DNA of 64,000 nt from Ypsolopha sequella (Eukaryota; Arthropoda; Insecta; Lepidoptera; Ypsolophidae), in contig OW203986.1 in assembly GCA_934047225.1 (NCBI GenBank), positions 11,163,221 through 11,227,220 of the forward strand, given 5' to 3'. The stretch's first letter is position 1. Every line of letters starts with the position of its first letter. Positions 12,261 through 23,265 of the stretch are shown one piece after another. The notes under the pieces are model-generated. The model did no database searches. It was not told where the DNA came from and was given only the letters and a program-made list of their open reading frames with translations. The position numbers were made by a program, and so were the translations under genes.

Positions 12261-15200
12261 CTACCCATCTTCAATAATGTATGTAGGTGCGTTGTAAGAT
12301 CTGTAACCGCCATAGCCGCCGTAACCTCCGTAACTATGACCGTAGTATCCGCCGCCGTAGCCGCCGCCGTGGCCGCCGCCGTAACCCTTGCCTGCGAACT
12401 TGGAGGCGATGATACCGGCGCCAATGGCCTTAGCACCCAGGACTCCTGCGCCCACTGCTCCGACACCCAGTATACCGGCACCCAAAACTCCAACTCCAAG
12501 GGCACCTGAGTATTGTAGAGAAATAGTTAGTGCAAATATTCATAATAGTTGCATGACCACATTTCAAGCCAATCAAGTTATGCATCTGGAGAATAGATGT
12601 ATTAATTGATTGGGACAATTCAATGCAATAGTAGTTGGGTATTAAAACGTTGTATTATACCTTTGATTCTGTGCTAAAGATATATTTTTCAATGTCCCTG
12701 ATAACATCGTAAAATTCTGAATAATTTTAATACTAACAATTAGATTTGTTAACTGCAATCGAATATAATTTAAGTTATCGTGGCATTAACCACGTCTGTT
12801 TCACATATACACAATATCACAGAAGAAAAATTAACAATATGTAGAATGTTCATGTGTGAATTAAGATTATGGCATACCCTACCAACTTTTTTATTACCCA
12901 TCCAGTAAGATGAAGATTTCACCAACACTGGGTCCATCCATTTATAGTTTTGAGAACTATGAAAGGTTTTTTCTATGTAAAGTATCATGAGATAATATAC
13001 TTCCTCTTATAATTAATTATAAGGCAACGCTAGAGAAGAAAAGCGTGACATCCTCCCTTGATGGTAATCCGTGCTCGATACTTCCTCTTATAATTAATTA
13101 TAAGGCAACGCTAGAGAAGAAAAGCGTGACATCCTCCCTTGACGGTAATCCGTGCTCGACTGAGCCTGCTCTCTGGACTGAGCCTGAACAGAGCGATCAG
13201 CAGCATACAACTTCATAGTGCACAAAATAATCGCGTGAATTTAAATCGCACCTTGATGCGCGTGCGATGAAATGTGGGGCAAAACACAGATTCGGTTGCG
13301 GAGATTTTATCGCGCGTTTTTATTTTTCGCGGGTGCGTGCAGCTTCATACATTTTCCAAATGTCACAGATTTTTGCGGGAAAAATCGAGCGATGAAATTT
13401 CGCAGTTCGTGTTAGCGCTACGTCCAATGGCAGACTTTATTAGCTTTTGATAGAGGCGATTATATGTTGGCTCATTGGCCTCTTTTTATTGGTCGGGTAA
13501 TACCAATAATCACACAGCGTAGCAACAAATTGGAGGGTTTTAGCTAATACTGAAATATTTTGTAGGCAAAAAAATATTTCATTTTAGTACATTCAGTTCA
13601 TATTTCTATTACCTATTTTATTAAACAAAATCAAGTTCTTCTAAAGAACGTTTAAAAATATAAAAAAACCGGCCAAGTGCGAGTCAGACTCTCGCACTTA
13701 AGGTTCCATATTGTGGGTGTCAAATGTATTTTGTAATTTTTTTTCGTGAATGTATTGACATACATTTTTTTATGATTTTTCAAGGATTTCTCGAAATAAA
13801 TGCAATTAAATATAGCCAAACTCTATTGTTTTACAATCAACTTTTTAATACCTACAATTTGAAACCCATATTGTATTTTTATAAAATATTTCTTTTATTA
13901 TTTTTTTTTATTTCTCATTTGTGCTCAACTGTTTTTAAATTGCTATAGTTTTCCTGTAATTGGCCAATTATGATCTATAATCGATGTCGAAACAAATGTT
14001 TGTTTCATATTTTTCGGTCTACCGAATGTGGGAAAATTAATGCTATTTTTGTAACAAATTTCATATATTTATCTTTAACGGTGCTAAAGTTAAGAGGCTG
14101 TGACATACGGACGGACGGAAGGACAACGGAGTCTCACCATAAAGATTCCTTTTATTCCTTTTAGGTACTACGAAACCCTAAAAATAGGTGAGAAATACAT
14201 TTTTGCAGACAAAAGTATGTCTTAATACGTTGTTTAAGAGTAAGTTCAGTTAATAAAAGACCAACAAACCTAAACCTTTTAATTTATTTTCACTAAACTC
14301 GAAAGACCTTATTGATGGGTTTCCCAAAGTCAAGCCGTCTTAAGGTTCAAGGTTATAGACAGCAGCCGCGCCAACCGGTTATGTTTACTCTCGAACCAGT
14401 TACGAGCAAAGATTTCAAAAGTAAAGATAAGCCCTTACCGTAGTATGACAGCACCAAAATGTTTTCACCTTTAAATGGAGGTTTTACACACACGTTTGGA
14501 ATCAGTGCTCATCTGAACACAGTGATAGTTGGACGCCTTAATACATTTTTACGAGAAAAGGGTCTCAATATGCCGTCGTGTGCATTTTTAAAGTGCACTA
14601 ACATTTCAAGAAATACGAATAAAGCCATTCAAAACACATTCAAAAACAATGCTATAGATTTTAGGTGCCAGGGCTCATCTAAACTTTTGAAATCTTTGGT
14701 TACGAGCCGACTGTTTTCATAGTGAGGGTCCCGCAGAGAATTACAATTACATAGTCCGAAAATAATAGGTCTTTACAAATGAAATTGCCGAAATTTTCTT
14801 ACAGATTCATGAGTTCATAATTCCTGTAATTCAATAACTATTTAATTATTCAATTTTGTTTTATTTTCAGTTTCATTATAAAAATTAAGTCTTCAAAAAC
14901 AATTCGTCCCAAATGCCATCCATTTCCATGATAAGATTCGTAATCATTTTTTACAGCTGACACTTTTTAAAAATTAAATCAATGTTGCTGTTAGCTTAAT
15001 GTTGTCTCATTCATACACAAAAGAAATTACATAATATGGATTTGTCATTCCTAAAAAAAATGCAAAAATATTAGTACCGAAAATTGAGTTTCCTTGAAAT
15101 TCTCTATAGAAAACGGCAATTTCATATGTAAAGATCTAATATTGTATTAATGGTTCTAAAACAGCAAAGTTGCTTTTTTTTCATTGAAATTGTGTTTGAA

Positions 15201-16394
15201 ACAGGCTTTGAACTTCGACATTTATATCTGCCCATTTTGACGCCAACCTCGCAATTTTTGTGTGTTATAGATAAATTATTACAAACCCTCTCAGTTTTAA
15301 TGACGGAGTCCTAAATTTATTATTCGCTTGTTATATTACGAAGAGGCTTCGCTATAAGGTTTGCAATAATGTTTATATTGCAAGGTAATCCATCACAAAC
15401 CTCTAGGGAAAGAAAGTGAGTTTATACAGTACGTGCACCCTCTAGGGACTCTAGGAAACTTATTATGTAAAGTTTGAAATGAAATACAGTGTTACTGTGA
15501 GCATTATAATGTGAGTTGGCGACGCGACGTTGGTATCATAAACTAAACTTGGTACTCAGGGGGCTGGCCTTTAGAGGTGCTATGGTAGTTTGCTAAAATT
15601 CAGTTTAGCAAACTAAAGCTGAAGTTTTAAATGCCATATCATAAGGTATTTTCATTTCGTTATTAATTAATGTAACTACTATATTGAAATAATATGTTGC
15701 GCTTCTGTTTTGATGGATGACTTGATTATTCTTTTGCATACTATATAAAAGGAAAGGAAACCAAATGCCCTCGACTAAAGTTCCGGTATTTTTTTACTTA
15801 GCCCTTGGTAAAATTATTTTTAAGTCCCCGTAATTTGTTTTTAACTTTATACGAAGTATAATAGGAATAAGTGAGAACTGGTTTATTATTTAAAAGTAAA
15901 TTTACATAATGTAGAGCTGAAAATTGTAGAGACAAGTAAACCAAGATTTTGGAATAAGTTATTGGTTATAATATATATTATCGGGTCTACCGCGATTAAT
16001 TTTTACTTTTTTTACGAATAGGGGGACACCCGACGTTTCGAGACAGTTGCATGTCTCATGGTCTACGGGAAACTTCGGGTGTGCCCCTTTTCGTAAAAAA
16101 GGTAAAAATGGCAGTGGTTAACAACATAATGTTCAAATTCGATAATCAATTTAAAATGAAAATTGAAATTGAAAACTGGGCCTGTGGTGCTGCTCGAGTT
16201 GGCATGTACTGACCGAGCAGAAGACTTCTTTTGGGCCTGCCCGTGGCAGGGTCCACAAGGGCGACCTCCGACGCCGGGACGACCTCCCCGCTCTCCTTCC
16301 GCAGCAGTGCGATCACAGGGCCTGCCTCCATCTCAGCAGCGTAGGAGACTGCGCAAGCGACTAGCAGACCGAACACGACAGGGGCTACCTTCAT
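12261..16394 (-). CDS. Gene 1: small secreted Gly/Tyr/His-rich protein (two coding exons)
   Basis: Coding exons are 16394-16214 and 12505-12261, giving 141 residues. The donor is G|GTCAGT at 16213 and the acceptor is ctacaatactcag ending at 12506; the intron is phase 1. Residues 1-20 form a signal peptide (MKVAPVVFGLLVACAVSYAA). A pro-region with several acidic residues runs to a GRPKR basic site at 54-56 and is followed by SLLLG, which suggests furin-like cleavage. Residues 61-98 are a Gly/Ala/Val/Leu-rich hydrophobic stretch (GVLGAGILGVGAVGAG). Residues about 100-131 are GGY/GGH repeats, ending in APTYIIEDG and TAG. The start at 16394 is preferred over the in-frame ATG at 16433 because a good acceptor (aattccaacttccag) ends 8 nt before it, as in gene 2. 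The intron is 3.7 kb and full of repeats. The stop overlaps GG|GTAGGT, so another 3' exon is possible. The function is unknown; the composition would fit a cuticle, silk or secreted defence peptide. Confidence 0.72.
12997..13158 (+). repeat. 81-bp tandem duplication
   Basis: 12997-13077 and 13078-13158 are identical except for CTTGATGG versus CTTGACGG. Each unit holds the palindrome TATAATTAATTATA. It lies in the second intron of gene 1. The near-identity suggests a recent duplication or an assembly artefact. Confidence 0.95.
13662..14185 (+). repeat. CCGGCC-family repeat, full-length copy
   Basis: Left end AAAAACCGGCCAAGTGCGAG; right end ACATACGGACGGACGGAAGG, TCTCACCATAAAG, TTTTAGGTACTACGAAACCC. 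Noncoding and A/T-rich. Dispersed copies recur across the window. Confidence 0.72.
14385..14725 (+). mobile_element. Small inverted-repeat element carrying a THAP-like N-terminus
   Basis: GAGCAAAGATTTCAAAAGT near 14403 pairs with ACTTTTGAAATCTTTGGTTA near 14684; neighbouring TAAGCCCT / AGGGCTCATC also pair. Between them an ATG at 14571 opens MPSCAFLKCTNISRNTNKAI, which resembles the start of a THAP zinc-binding domain (MPSC-x4-C). Only the first Cys pair is present and the remainder does not continue as THAP. Confidence 0.35.
15998..16112. mobile_element. Hairpin MITE in gene 1 intron
   Basis: TTTTTACTTTTTTTACGAAT, GGGGGACACCCGA pairs with TTCGGGTGTGCCCCTTTTCG, TAAAAAAGGTAAAAA. It lies about 100 bp from the donor of the gene 1 coding exon. 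Confidence 0.65.
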
Positions 16395-17498
16395 CTTGAC
16401 GGCTGGAAGTTGGAATTGGAGGTTACGAGTCATTCAATACCTTGTGTATTCCTCGTCTTGAAACCCGTTTTTTCTACAGTTATCTTTATCGTAAATATAA
16501 TTTTATCGTCATCAAAAGGGTGAAATAAATAATGAAGTAAGTTTGGCACCTAGGTCAGATAACAAATAGCATTACAAATTACTTATATTGATGTGTGAAA
16601 TGAAAGAAAATATAATGAATTGAATACCCTCGGCCACTAAGCTAACGACACAAGCCAGGATGAGCATGGACGTGGACGATAACCTGTGGGGGATCGTATT
16701 CCGGATATTTGTCTGGTATTTTTCTTTTAGTAGCATATATATACTACTAATATTGGATCATAGAAACAATTATAAGAATTTTTGGTTGAAGATTAGGTTA
16801 TTTAGGCTTGACTCTGATGGTGCAACTCGTATAATTATGGTTGAAGTTCACTTAAGGTAAGTTCAATTATCCATAAAAAAAAATATCGTTTATTATATTT
16901 ACGTGAATATAACATGAAAATGTAGCAAATTTTTTCAATCATGGTTGGGTCTATTTAGGACCTGTTTTAAATAATTTCGTTTTTAATAATAATCACGAAA
17001 ATATCACTTTAAGAATTTTATATTTAAAAGCACTGTGCAAACTCCCAATATGCGCTGTTCGCTGATAATATCCTAATTAATTAATATTTTCCAAAATTTT
17101 GAAATTTATAACTTATCCCGTACATTAATGAACCTATAACAATTACCAAAATCATATACAAGCCTTGAAAAGTCCTTGAGTGTAAATTCCATTATTTAAT
17201 TTAAACGCTTGTGTGTGTATTTGATGTTGGTAAATTTTTAGGTTTAAATCATGGATGTACGATATAAGTTACACAAATTCAAAATTTAGGTAAATATTAA
17301 TGAATAAGGAAAGATATTATCAGCGAACAGCGCATTTATATTAGGAACACGGTGCCCTTAAAATGTAATTTAATATATTTTTTTTATATCACTACTTCAC
17401 TGCCCCACGCCATTTTTTAATATTTAGGTATACGTACGTTTAAGTTATTTTGTTCTAAAATGGCACTGTCACAATCCGGCCCACAACTCACAATATGT
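16395..17498 (-). other. Gene 1 candidate 5'UTR exon and intron
   Basis: Inferred leader. Transcription would begin near 17495-17500, about 30 bp below a TATAAAAG box. The first exon would end at 17438, before the donor GTACGT (17437-17432). It would join the acceptor at 16403, leaving CCGTCAAG as the 8-nt 5'UTR part of the coding exon. The exon would be about 60 nt, close to the gene 2 leader of about 56 nt. Both leaders contain CAGTGCC followed by a T-rich stretch and TAG. No transcript evidence is available here. Confidence 0.42.
17047..17336. mobile_element. MITE with TIR ATGCGCTGTTCGCTGATAAT
   Basis: The left ATGCGCTGTTCGCTGATAAT is repeated inverted at 17314-17335, and the inverted similarity continues inward (AAATTTATAACTTAT / ATAAGTTACACAAATT). 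290 bp, A/T-rich, noncoding. It lies in the proposed leader intron of gene 1. Confidence 0.72.
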
Positions 17499-17518
17499 CC
17501 AGCGGATTCTGCCCCCGA

Positions 17519-17526
17519 CTTTTATA
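17519..17526 (-). promoter_or_regulatory. TATA box, candidate gene 1 promoter
   Basis: TATAAAAG on the minus strand, preceded upstream by GGTCGACC. The gene 2 promoter has the same TATAAAAG, also directly preceded by GACC. It lies about 1.1 kb above the gene 1 start codon, beyond the proposed leader intron. Confidence 0.42.
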
Positions 17527-17883
17527 GGTCGACCTCAGGTTTTTAATAAGACGAAAATGTTGTCCCTCCCAGAGACGAAATGTCGTTTGTGTGGCCCCAC
17601 CTTCTGAATACGTCAGTCAGATGGGACATACCGAGTCGGATGTTCAATATTAATTAGCTCTATACTTAAACCATGTTTCAACAAGTTATTTACATTTTTA
17701 CTGCAGTGGAAAAGTAGATTGTGATCATTGTTTACAAAGATGTGAACACAAATTTTAATATTGTTATGTTTCTTCCTGAATGGTTACAAAAACAATCAAC
17801 CAATAGTACTAAGTGCAACTGTAACATAATGTGAGATATTGTTCTTGTTTAGGAAACGAACGAAGTGAGTTTCGTAATAGTTT

Positions 17884-18212
17884 TGTACGAGTGTCCCAAT
17901 GTCTAATTATGCACACAATACCTTATCTACGACCATCAAAAATAATTTCACGAAAATAGAGAAAAAAACACTCGTCATGATACTGTCGTGTCATTGTGAT
18001 ACTCGTCATGCTGGAATTAGTACGTAGATGCCTGAGACCAATCAGAAGCGTAAAGTGGCGTGGCTCAAGGAATTAAGACTCTAGCGGTGTTATAATCAAT
18101 TTGACCCATCACAGCGCAGAAATGCGGTGTTATAATGTAATATTATAACATCGGTCAAACAAAACCACTTTTGATGTTGTAATTACCTTATTGTAGCATA
18201 GGAGTATATAAG
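17884..18212 (+). repeat. Dispersed repeat B, copy 1
   Basis: Shares GAGTGTCCCAATGTCTAATT, ATCTACGACCATCAAAAAT, CACAGCGCAGAA, GCGGTGTTATAATGTAATAT and ACTTTTGATGTTG with 58018-58428, in the same orientation. Confidence 0.7.
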
Positions 18213-18703
18213 CTATGCTATGTAGCTAGGCACAGTGTGTTTGTACATTACCTGTAGTGCGCAGTCACAGTTTCAGTATATCTTCATATTTTCAGATGCA
18301 GTATTTATAAACAAGATATCGTGAGTGATTATCATGTTTAAATAACGTGGTAATTATCACTCAATCAAACTTTGTACGCGTTAAATTGCAATAAATTATA
18401 ATAAATTATCAAAATTTGGAACAATTTTCCTATTATTGAGTTCACATCTAATTCAATTTAAAGAAAACATGATTTGTTTGTTTGTTTAGTTGGACCATAA
18501 GGACGTTACCATAAATTACCGTTGGTATTTTTTTAACAAATAAATAAATATGAGAAAAATAATTCATGGATCAGTTTTAAGTAATTTTATTTTTGGTTTG
18601 AATACCTCAAATATGCGTATGAAATAATTTTCAAAATTTCGATCAGTTTTTAATAATTTTGTATTTAAATACCCAAATATACGTGAATACGTCAATACGA
18701 AAT

Positions 18704-18903
18704 ACCTCAATACGTGTTATGATTGGGAAAGCCGACCAGTTTCAGCAGATTTAGACTGCCATCATCTGGGCGAGTGAAGACGTTTACGCGACGACGTTAC
18801 GCCTCACACGCCTCGTCGCGTAAACGTCTTCACTCGCCCAGATGAAGGCAGTCTAAATCTGCTGAAACTGGTCGGCTTTCCCGATCATAACACGTATTGA
18901 GGT
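18704..18903. repeat. Hairpin family H, copy 1 (91-bp arms)
   Basis: Arms 18704-18794 and 18813-18903 differ at two positions around an 18-nt loop. The core is GGGAAAGCCGACCAGTTTCA, with an inner part GTTTACGCGACGA. Sequence beyond the right arm (CCTCAAGTTTCAT) is shared with the two other copies. Confidence 0.92.
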
Positions 18904-19158
18904 GAGCCGTTTTTATATACATCACGAATTATCCTCAAGTTTCATTTAATTCCAAACATACGTATCACCTTTTGTAACACTAGATAAAAAATATTCAATC
19001 AATTGTTACTTACTAACATAATTTGCAAATTTTCGTGAAACCATTTTGAACGAAGGCCATCAGTTATAATAAATATGCATGTAAACACTTATTATAACTG
19101 GCGTTAGGTAAATTACAAAGTGTAGAAATAAAACGCTTATTTCCTGATAGTCTGTGAT

Positions 19159-19445
19159 TCATTAAGCTCAGGGGTAAAACACTGGCCTCTCAATCTTGAG
19201 ACTCAGGTTCGATCCCCGGTCGGGCATGCACCAATGAGTTTTTCGGAATGTATGTGCATTGTATTTGTTCTTACTCACCGCTTGCTGGACGGTGAAGGAA
19301 AATATCGTAAGGAAACCTGCATGCTCTAATCCATGAGGGATGTCAGAGGTGTTCCGAGTGGGAACTGTGACTTGCATTTCACAGTTCCCACTCGGGACAC
19401 CTCTGCCATCCCTCTGACATCATGTCGTGACGATACATTTATATA
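19159..19445 (+). mobile_element. tRNA-derived SINE, head type A, longer copy
   Basis: The head AAGCTCAGGGGTAAAACACT with B box GGTTCGATCC resembles 10069-10240, with an extra middle segment. A short hairpin (GTGGGAACTGTGACTTGC and inverse) precedes the shared ending CATGTCGTGACGATACAT. Confidence 0.75.
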
Positions 19446-19470
19446 TACAAGGTGACTTTTTGATCATCGT

Positions 19471-19686
19471 CCAAATTCATACTGGAGGCTTGATAAGTGA
19501 TCAGTATCTTGGATCAATAACAATTTTTGTGAAATTTGTAAAATGAAATTTCGGCTTCACATAGAAATTCACTTCCAGTTCCGAGTGAATCACTATGGGG
19601 AGTCGAAATTTCATTTTACGAATTTTACAAAAATTGTTATTGATCCATGATACTGATCACTTTCCAAGCCCCCAGTATGAATTTGG
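19471..19686. mobile_element. Foldback MITE, TCATACTGGAG family, copy 1
   Basis: The left arm CCAAATTCATACTGGAGGCT, TCAATAACAATTTTTGTGAA pairs with the right arm ending CCCAGTATGAATTTGG. Arms are about 100 bp, loop short. It shares the TCATACTGGAG termini with 29939-30203. Confidence 0.75.
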
Positions 19687-20225
19687 ACATATATTATATA
19701 TTATACTGGGTGTTAAGATGAAGTTGCGGAGGCCGGAAGCTGGCGACAGTACTCGTCCATACGAACAACTTTTACTACTGAGCCAATACTAGAATCGCGA
19801 AAAAAATCTGCTTTTCCATAGAAAACTAACATAGCTACCCGACCAAAATGTATGAAACTACCGATTTTTTTTCTGATTTCTGGACGAGCACTATCGAAAG
19901 TTTTCGGCTTCCGCGACTTCATCTTGACAACCTACTGTACATTATATTTATAATTAAATATGCATTTTGAATCTTGGCATAAATATAGGTTATTTTTCCT
20001 CCTTTTCCGAGTTTTTTTTTTCACAGTCGTATGACAAGGATCATTTTACGTGTGGCTGATGGCCGGCCGGTTATCATATCGTATTCCTCTCAAAATATAT
20101 TTTTTTATTAAAGTGAACAGCGTGGATGTCTGGTTATGTATCAGTATGCGCAGAAGTGTCCTTTTCGGACTAAAATAGTTGTATAATTTTTGACGTCATT
20201 TTTGACGTCACATAAATAATCTTAC

Positions 20226-20935
20226 TTGAAAGAAAGAAAGAAAATAAATTTATTGGCGCGTTTATAAAAAAAAAATACTTAAAGGTAACACAGTAGAAAA
20301 GATTTCTTAAGTAGGGAGTAATCTATAGATAAAAATAACAACACGACAAAAGGATGTGGCTCAGCTATGTGACATCCAAAACATGCTTTGGTTGGCGCTG
20401 GTTTTCAGCTACCTCCGTTACAAAATTGTATGATAAGGTATTTACGAGTTACGAAGAATTTTATTTACTAAATTGAAAAATCAATAACAATTTGTAGAAA
20501 TGGCTTATAATTAAATTAAAGAAAATAAAAACAAAAACCAAAAATGCGTAACAAGACAAAAACAAAAAAAAAAGATAATTGGTACATACAGATATAGAAT
20601 TATTAGTAGGGTGTATAGTCTTATATTAAGCGTTGTAGGCTTTCCAAGGATGCTTCAAATGTCCAGTGTCCATTTGCTTTTTCATTAGATACTGTTAATG
20701 TATGGTATATAAATTGGTATTTTAAAATAAAAATATATAGGTATAAAATGGCACTAAATAAGCTAACTTATAACAACTGAACTATCCTAAAAATATATAC
20801 CTAATAAATAAAAATGTTTTCAAATAAAAAGCTTCATCCAAATCGTTGCTTCGCGGCAAAGTGCCCAGTATGCTGGCAACATTTCCAAGCTGAATTGCTA
20901 AACTGAATCGCTGTTTGAGAAATGTTAAAATAATA
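20226..20935 (-). mobile_element. Non-LTR retrotransposon 3' end
   Basis: The minus strand reads LKQRFSLAIQLGNVASILG and GTLPRSNDLDEAFYL before a stop. A long A/T-rich 3'UTR follows, ending in a (CTTT)n run (plus strand GAAAGAAAGAAAG). 5'-truncated copy, same family as 10233-10420. Confidence 0.62.
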
Positions 20936-21788
20936 ATATGTTATCATTAAAATATCCAGTTTTAGGAAACTTAGCAAATAAATATAAATATAGCCACCTA
21001 AAAGCATCGATCATAGAGAAATTCCGTATTTTATTTATATACATTTATTTTTGTCCAATGAGTTTATCGACCCGTCTCGGGCATACCACCTTGTGGGTGA
21101 CTTCGAACTTATACTGTCTCTTTGAACCTAAGGTAAGTACGTCAGGCATTGGAATCGAAAAAGACAAAAAAAACATAAAAGAGATATGTAATATATTATG
21201 TTCTTCTTATAAGGGCATCTACCTTTGTGAATTATTTTGAGATTGTAAACGAGTTTAGTTGGTAATAAGGGTTTTTAATCGAGTTTCTTGTCTCTAAAGA
21301 TTTTTTAAACTTTTCTAAATAAATCTTGCCGTGGTCTTTACTTTATTTTTATTTATTTATTTATATTTATATTTGGGAAACAAACAGTTTAACATTACAT
21401 AAAAACAATACACAACTAAATTACACAAACCAGCAAAGTTTTCACACATAGATAAACAAATGTAAAACAAGCAGTACAGTTCTAAGAATTAAATATAAAA
21501 ACAAAATAAAATTAAAATCAATAGATATTACAATTATAACAAACAATTTTTAAAATTTCGACTGTAATAGTTTTTTAAGCGAAAAAAGTGACACGTTAAA
21601 TAAATCAATGTCATTAAATTGTTTGTTTTACCTATTTATTGCACGTTTTATAATTATCTCACTAAAATTAGAGTGAATATTACAGCTAACTTTTACTTTG
21701 ACCGAAACGTCGAGTTTTTCTAGAAAAATCAAAGTGAGTCTTAGCTTTAATATCTATTTCGTTTTTATAAGATCGTTTTTTATATATT
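20936..21788. other. AT-rich, no gene recognised
   Basis: 21340-21560 is an A/T-rich segment with (TTTAT)n followed by A-rich sequence, possibly another minus-strand LINE 3'UTR. The 100-codon frame at 20938-21240 has no recognised motif. Confidence 0.3.
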
Positions 21789-22079
21789 AGGCTTCTGTAC
21801 CCAAAGGGTAACCAACGGGACCAATAGGGTCCGCTGTCCGTCTGTCTATCCGTCTGTCACTAGGCTGTATCTCATTAACCGTGATAGTTAGACAGTTGAA
21901 ATTTTCACAGATGATGTATTTCTGTTGCCGCTATAACAACAAATACTAAAAAACAGAATAAAATAAATATTTAAGGGAGCTTTTGTTTTTTTGTTTTTTT
22001 TTGCCGTTTTTGTTGTTTTTATAGATAATGGTACGGAACCCTTCGTGCGCAAGTCCGACTCGCACTTAGCCGGTTTTAT
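21789..22079 (-). repeat. CCGGCC-family repeat, reverse copy
   Basis: The reverse strand reads CCGGCTAAGTGCGAGTCGGA, GGTTCCGTACCATTATC, then AGATACAGCCTAGTGACAGA and a right end GGTTACCCTTTGGGTAC. Confidence 0.7.
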
Positions 22080-22775
22080 TTTTCATTTAATCTGTATTTT
22101 ATCCTTAGTAAAAGTCCGAGTGCCAACTCCGAGAGTCCTTACAGAATCCACCCGTGCACTGTGACCGCGACAAGGTTGCGATTGGACCTGATACCTGATT
22201 CCTGTCAGTTTGGTTGTTGATCACCCTCGCTTGTCTTCCTGATTCACCATCTTGTTCCTATAATTGTACCAAAAGAACCGCCTTCCGCATCGCTGCCTTT
22301 GAATAATGGAGTCATTCGTCGATAAGCAGGTACTTAACTTTGTAATTTCTCCAATGATGCGCTTGAGAAAAAGCTGAATAATGGTGATATGGTTCGATAT
22401 GTGAGTGTTAACTAAATAAAATATACTTGTCGCTCACAATGGACTAACTCAGTCAGTGTAGTTTTTATTTGTTATAAGATTATAAGTAGATACTTGCATG
22501 GACTCTCTTTATTAAAGATTAACTTTTGCCATTATTTGACATTATTTTAAAAGAAACAGATACAATCAATTCTGAGCCCTATGAGCATGAAACTCTTCAT
22601 TAAATAGAAATACAAAAACCTTGAAAAAACGCATTTTTCGTACGTTTCTTTGTTCCAACTTTATTTTATAAACGGCCTAATACTCGCAAATGTAAAAGTT
22701 GGTCAGATTATTGTACATGATATATACTCTAAAGGCTATGTACCAATTTGATCGTTTTTGTTATTCCGTAGTACC

Positions 22776-23265
22776 TAAAAGGTACAAAGGAACCTTTATG
22801 GTGAGACTCCGTTGTCCGTCCGTCCGTATGTCACAGCCTCATAACTTTAGCACCGTTAAAAATAGAGACTTTAAACTTGGTACAAAAAAGCAATAATAAT
22901 TTAATCACATAACATGGCGGACAAAAAATATTTGAAAATTTTGATATATTTCAAAATATTGCAAATACAAAAGAGAGAAAAATAAAAAAATATCCTAAAA
23001 ATACATATGATTTGAAATTATGATATCAATGATATGGATATCAAATTGTAGATATTAAAGAGCTGATTGTAAAAATATACATCTTAATTATATTTCCTGG
23101 ACAGATTTCGAAAAATTTTTGAAAAATCTCAGAAAAATGTATGTCTCCCCTCCCCCTTATCTTCAAAACTGTTGGATCGAGAAATATGAAAAAAATTCGA
23201 TTATAGGTCATAACTGGCCAATTGCAGGAAAACTTAAGCGATTTAAAAAAAATAACACGAATGAA
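22776..23265 (-). repeat. CCGGCC-family repeat, reverse copy lacking its left end
   Basis: Contains GGAACCTTTATGGTGAGACT, TCCGTCCGTCCGTATGTC in reverse and a body related to 13662-14185. It directly abuts a forward copy. Confidence 0.6.

Noticed and set aside
12212..12505. 97-codon minus-strand frame over the gene 1 exon
   Set aside because: It is a shifted frame of the Gly/Tyr-rich exon; the frame matching the splice phase and GGY repeats is the one annotated.
13724..13948. Hydrophobic 74-codon frame as a membrane protein
   Set aside because: It lies inside a CCGGCC-family repeat; Phe/Leu/Ile richness follows from T-rich DNA, and related copies have different frames.
16163..16399. 78-codon plus-strand frame opposite the gene 1 signal-peptide exon
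   Set aside because: Antisense shadow of a GC-rich exon; Pro/Arg-rich translation with no start context or motif.
16433..16433. Upstream in-frame ATG for gene 1
   Set aside because: It would place 13 residues before a clear signal peptide and lies upstream of a good splice acceptor that gene 2 also has.
18704..18903. Hairpins as microRNA precursors or terminators
   Set aside because: Arms of 65-91 bp with several related copies indicate a repeat family; nothing in the sequence alone supports a miRNA.
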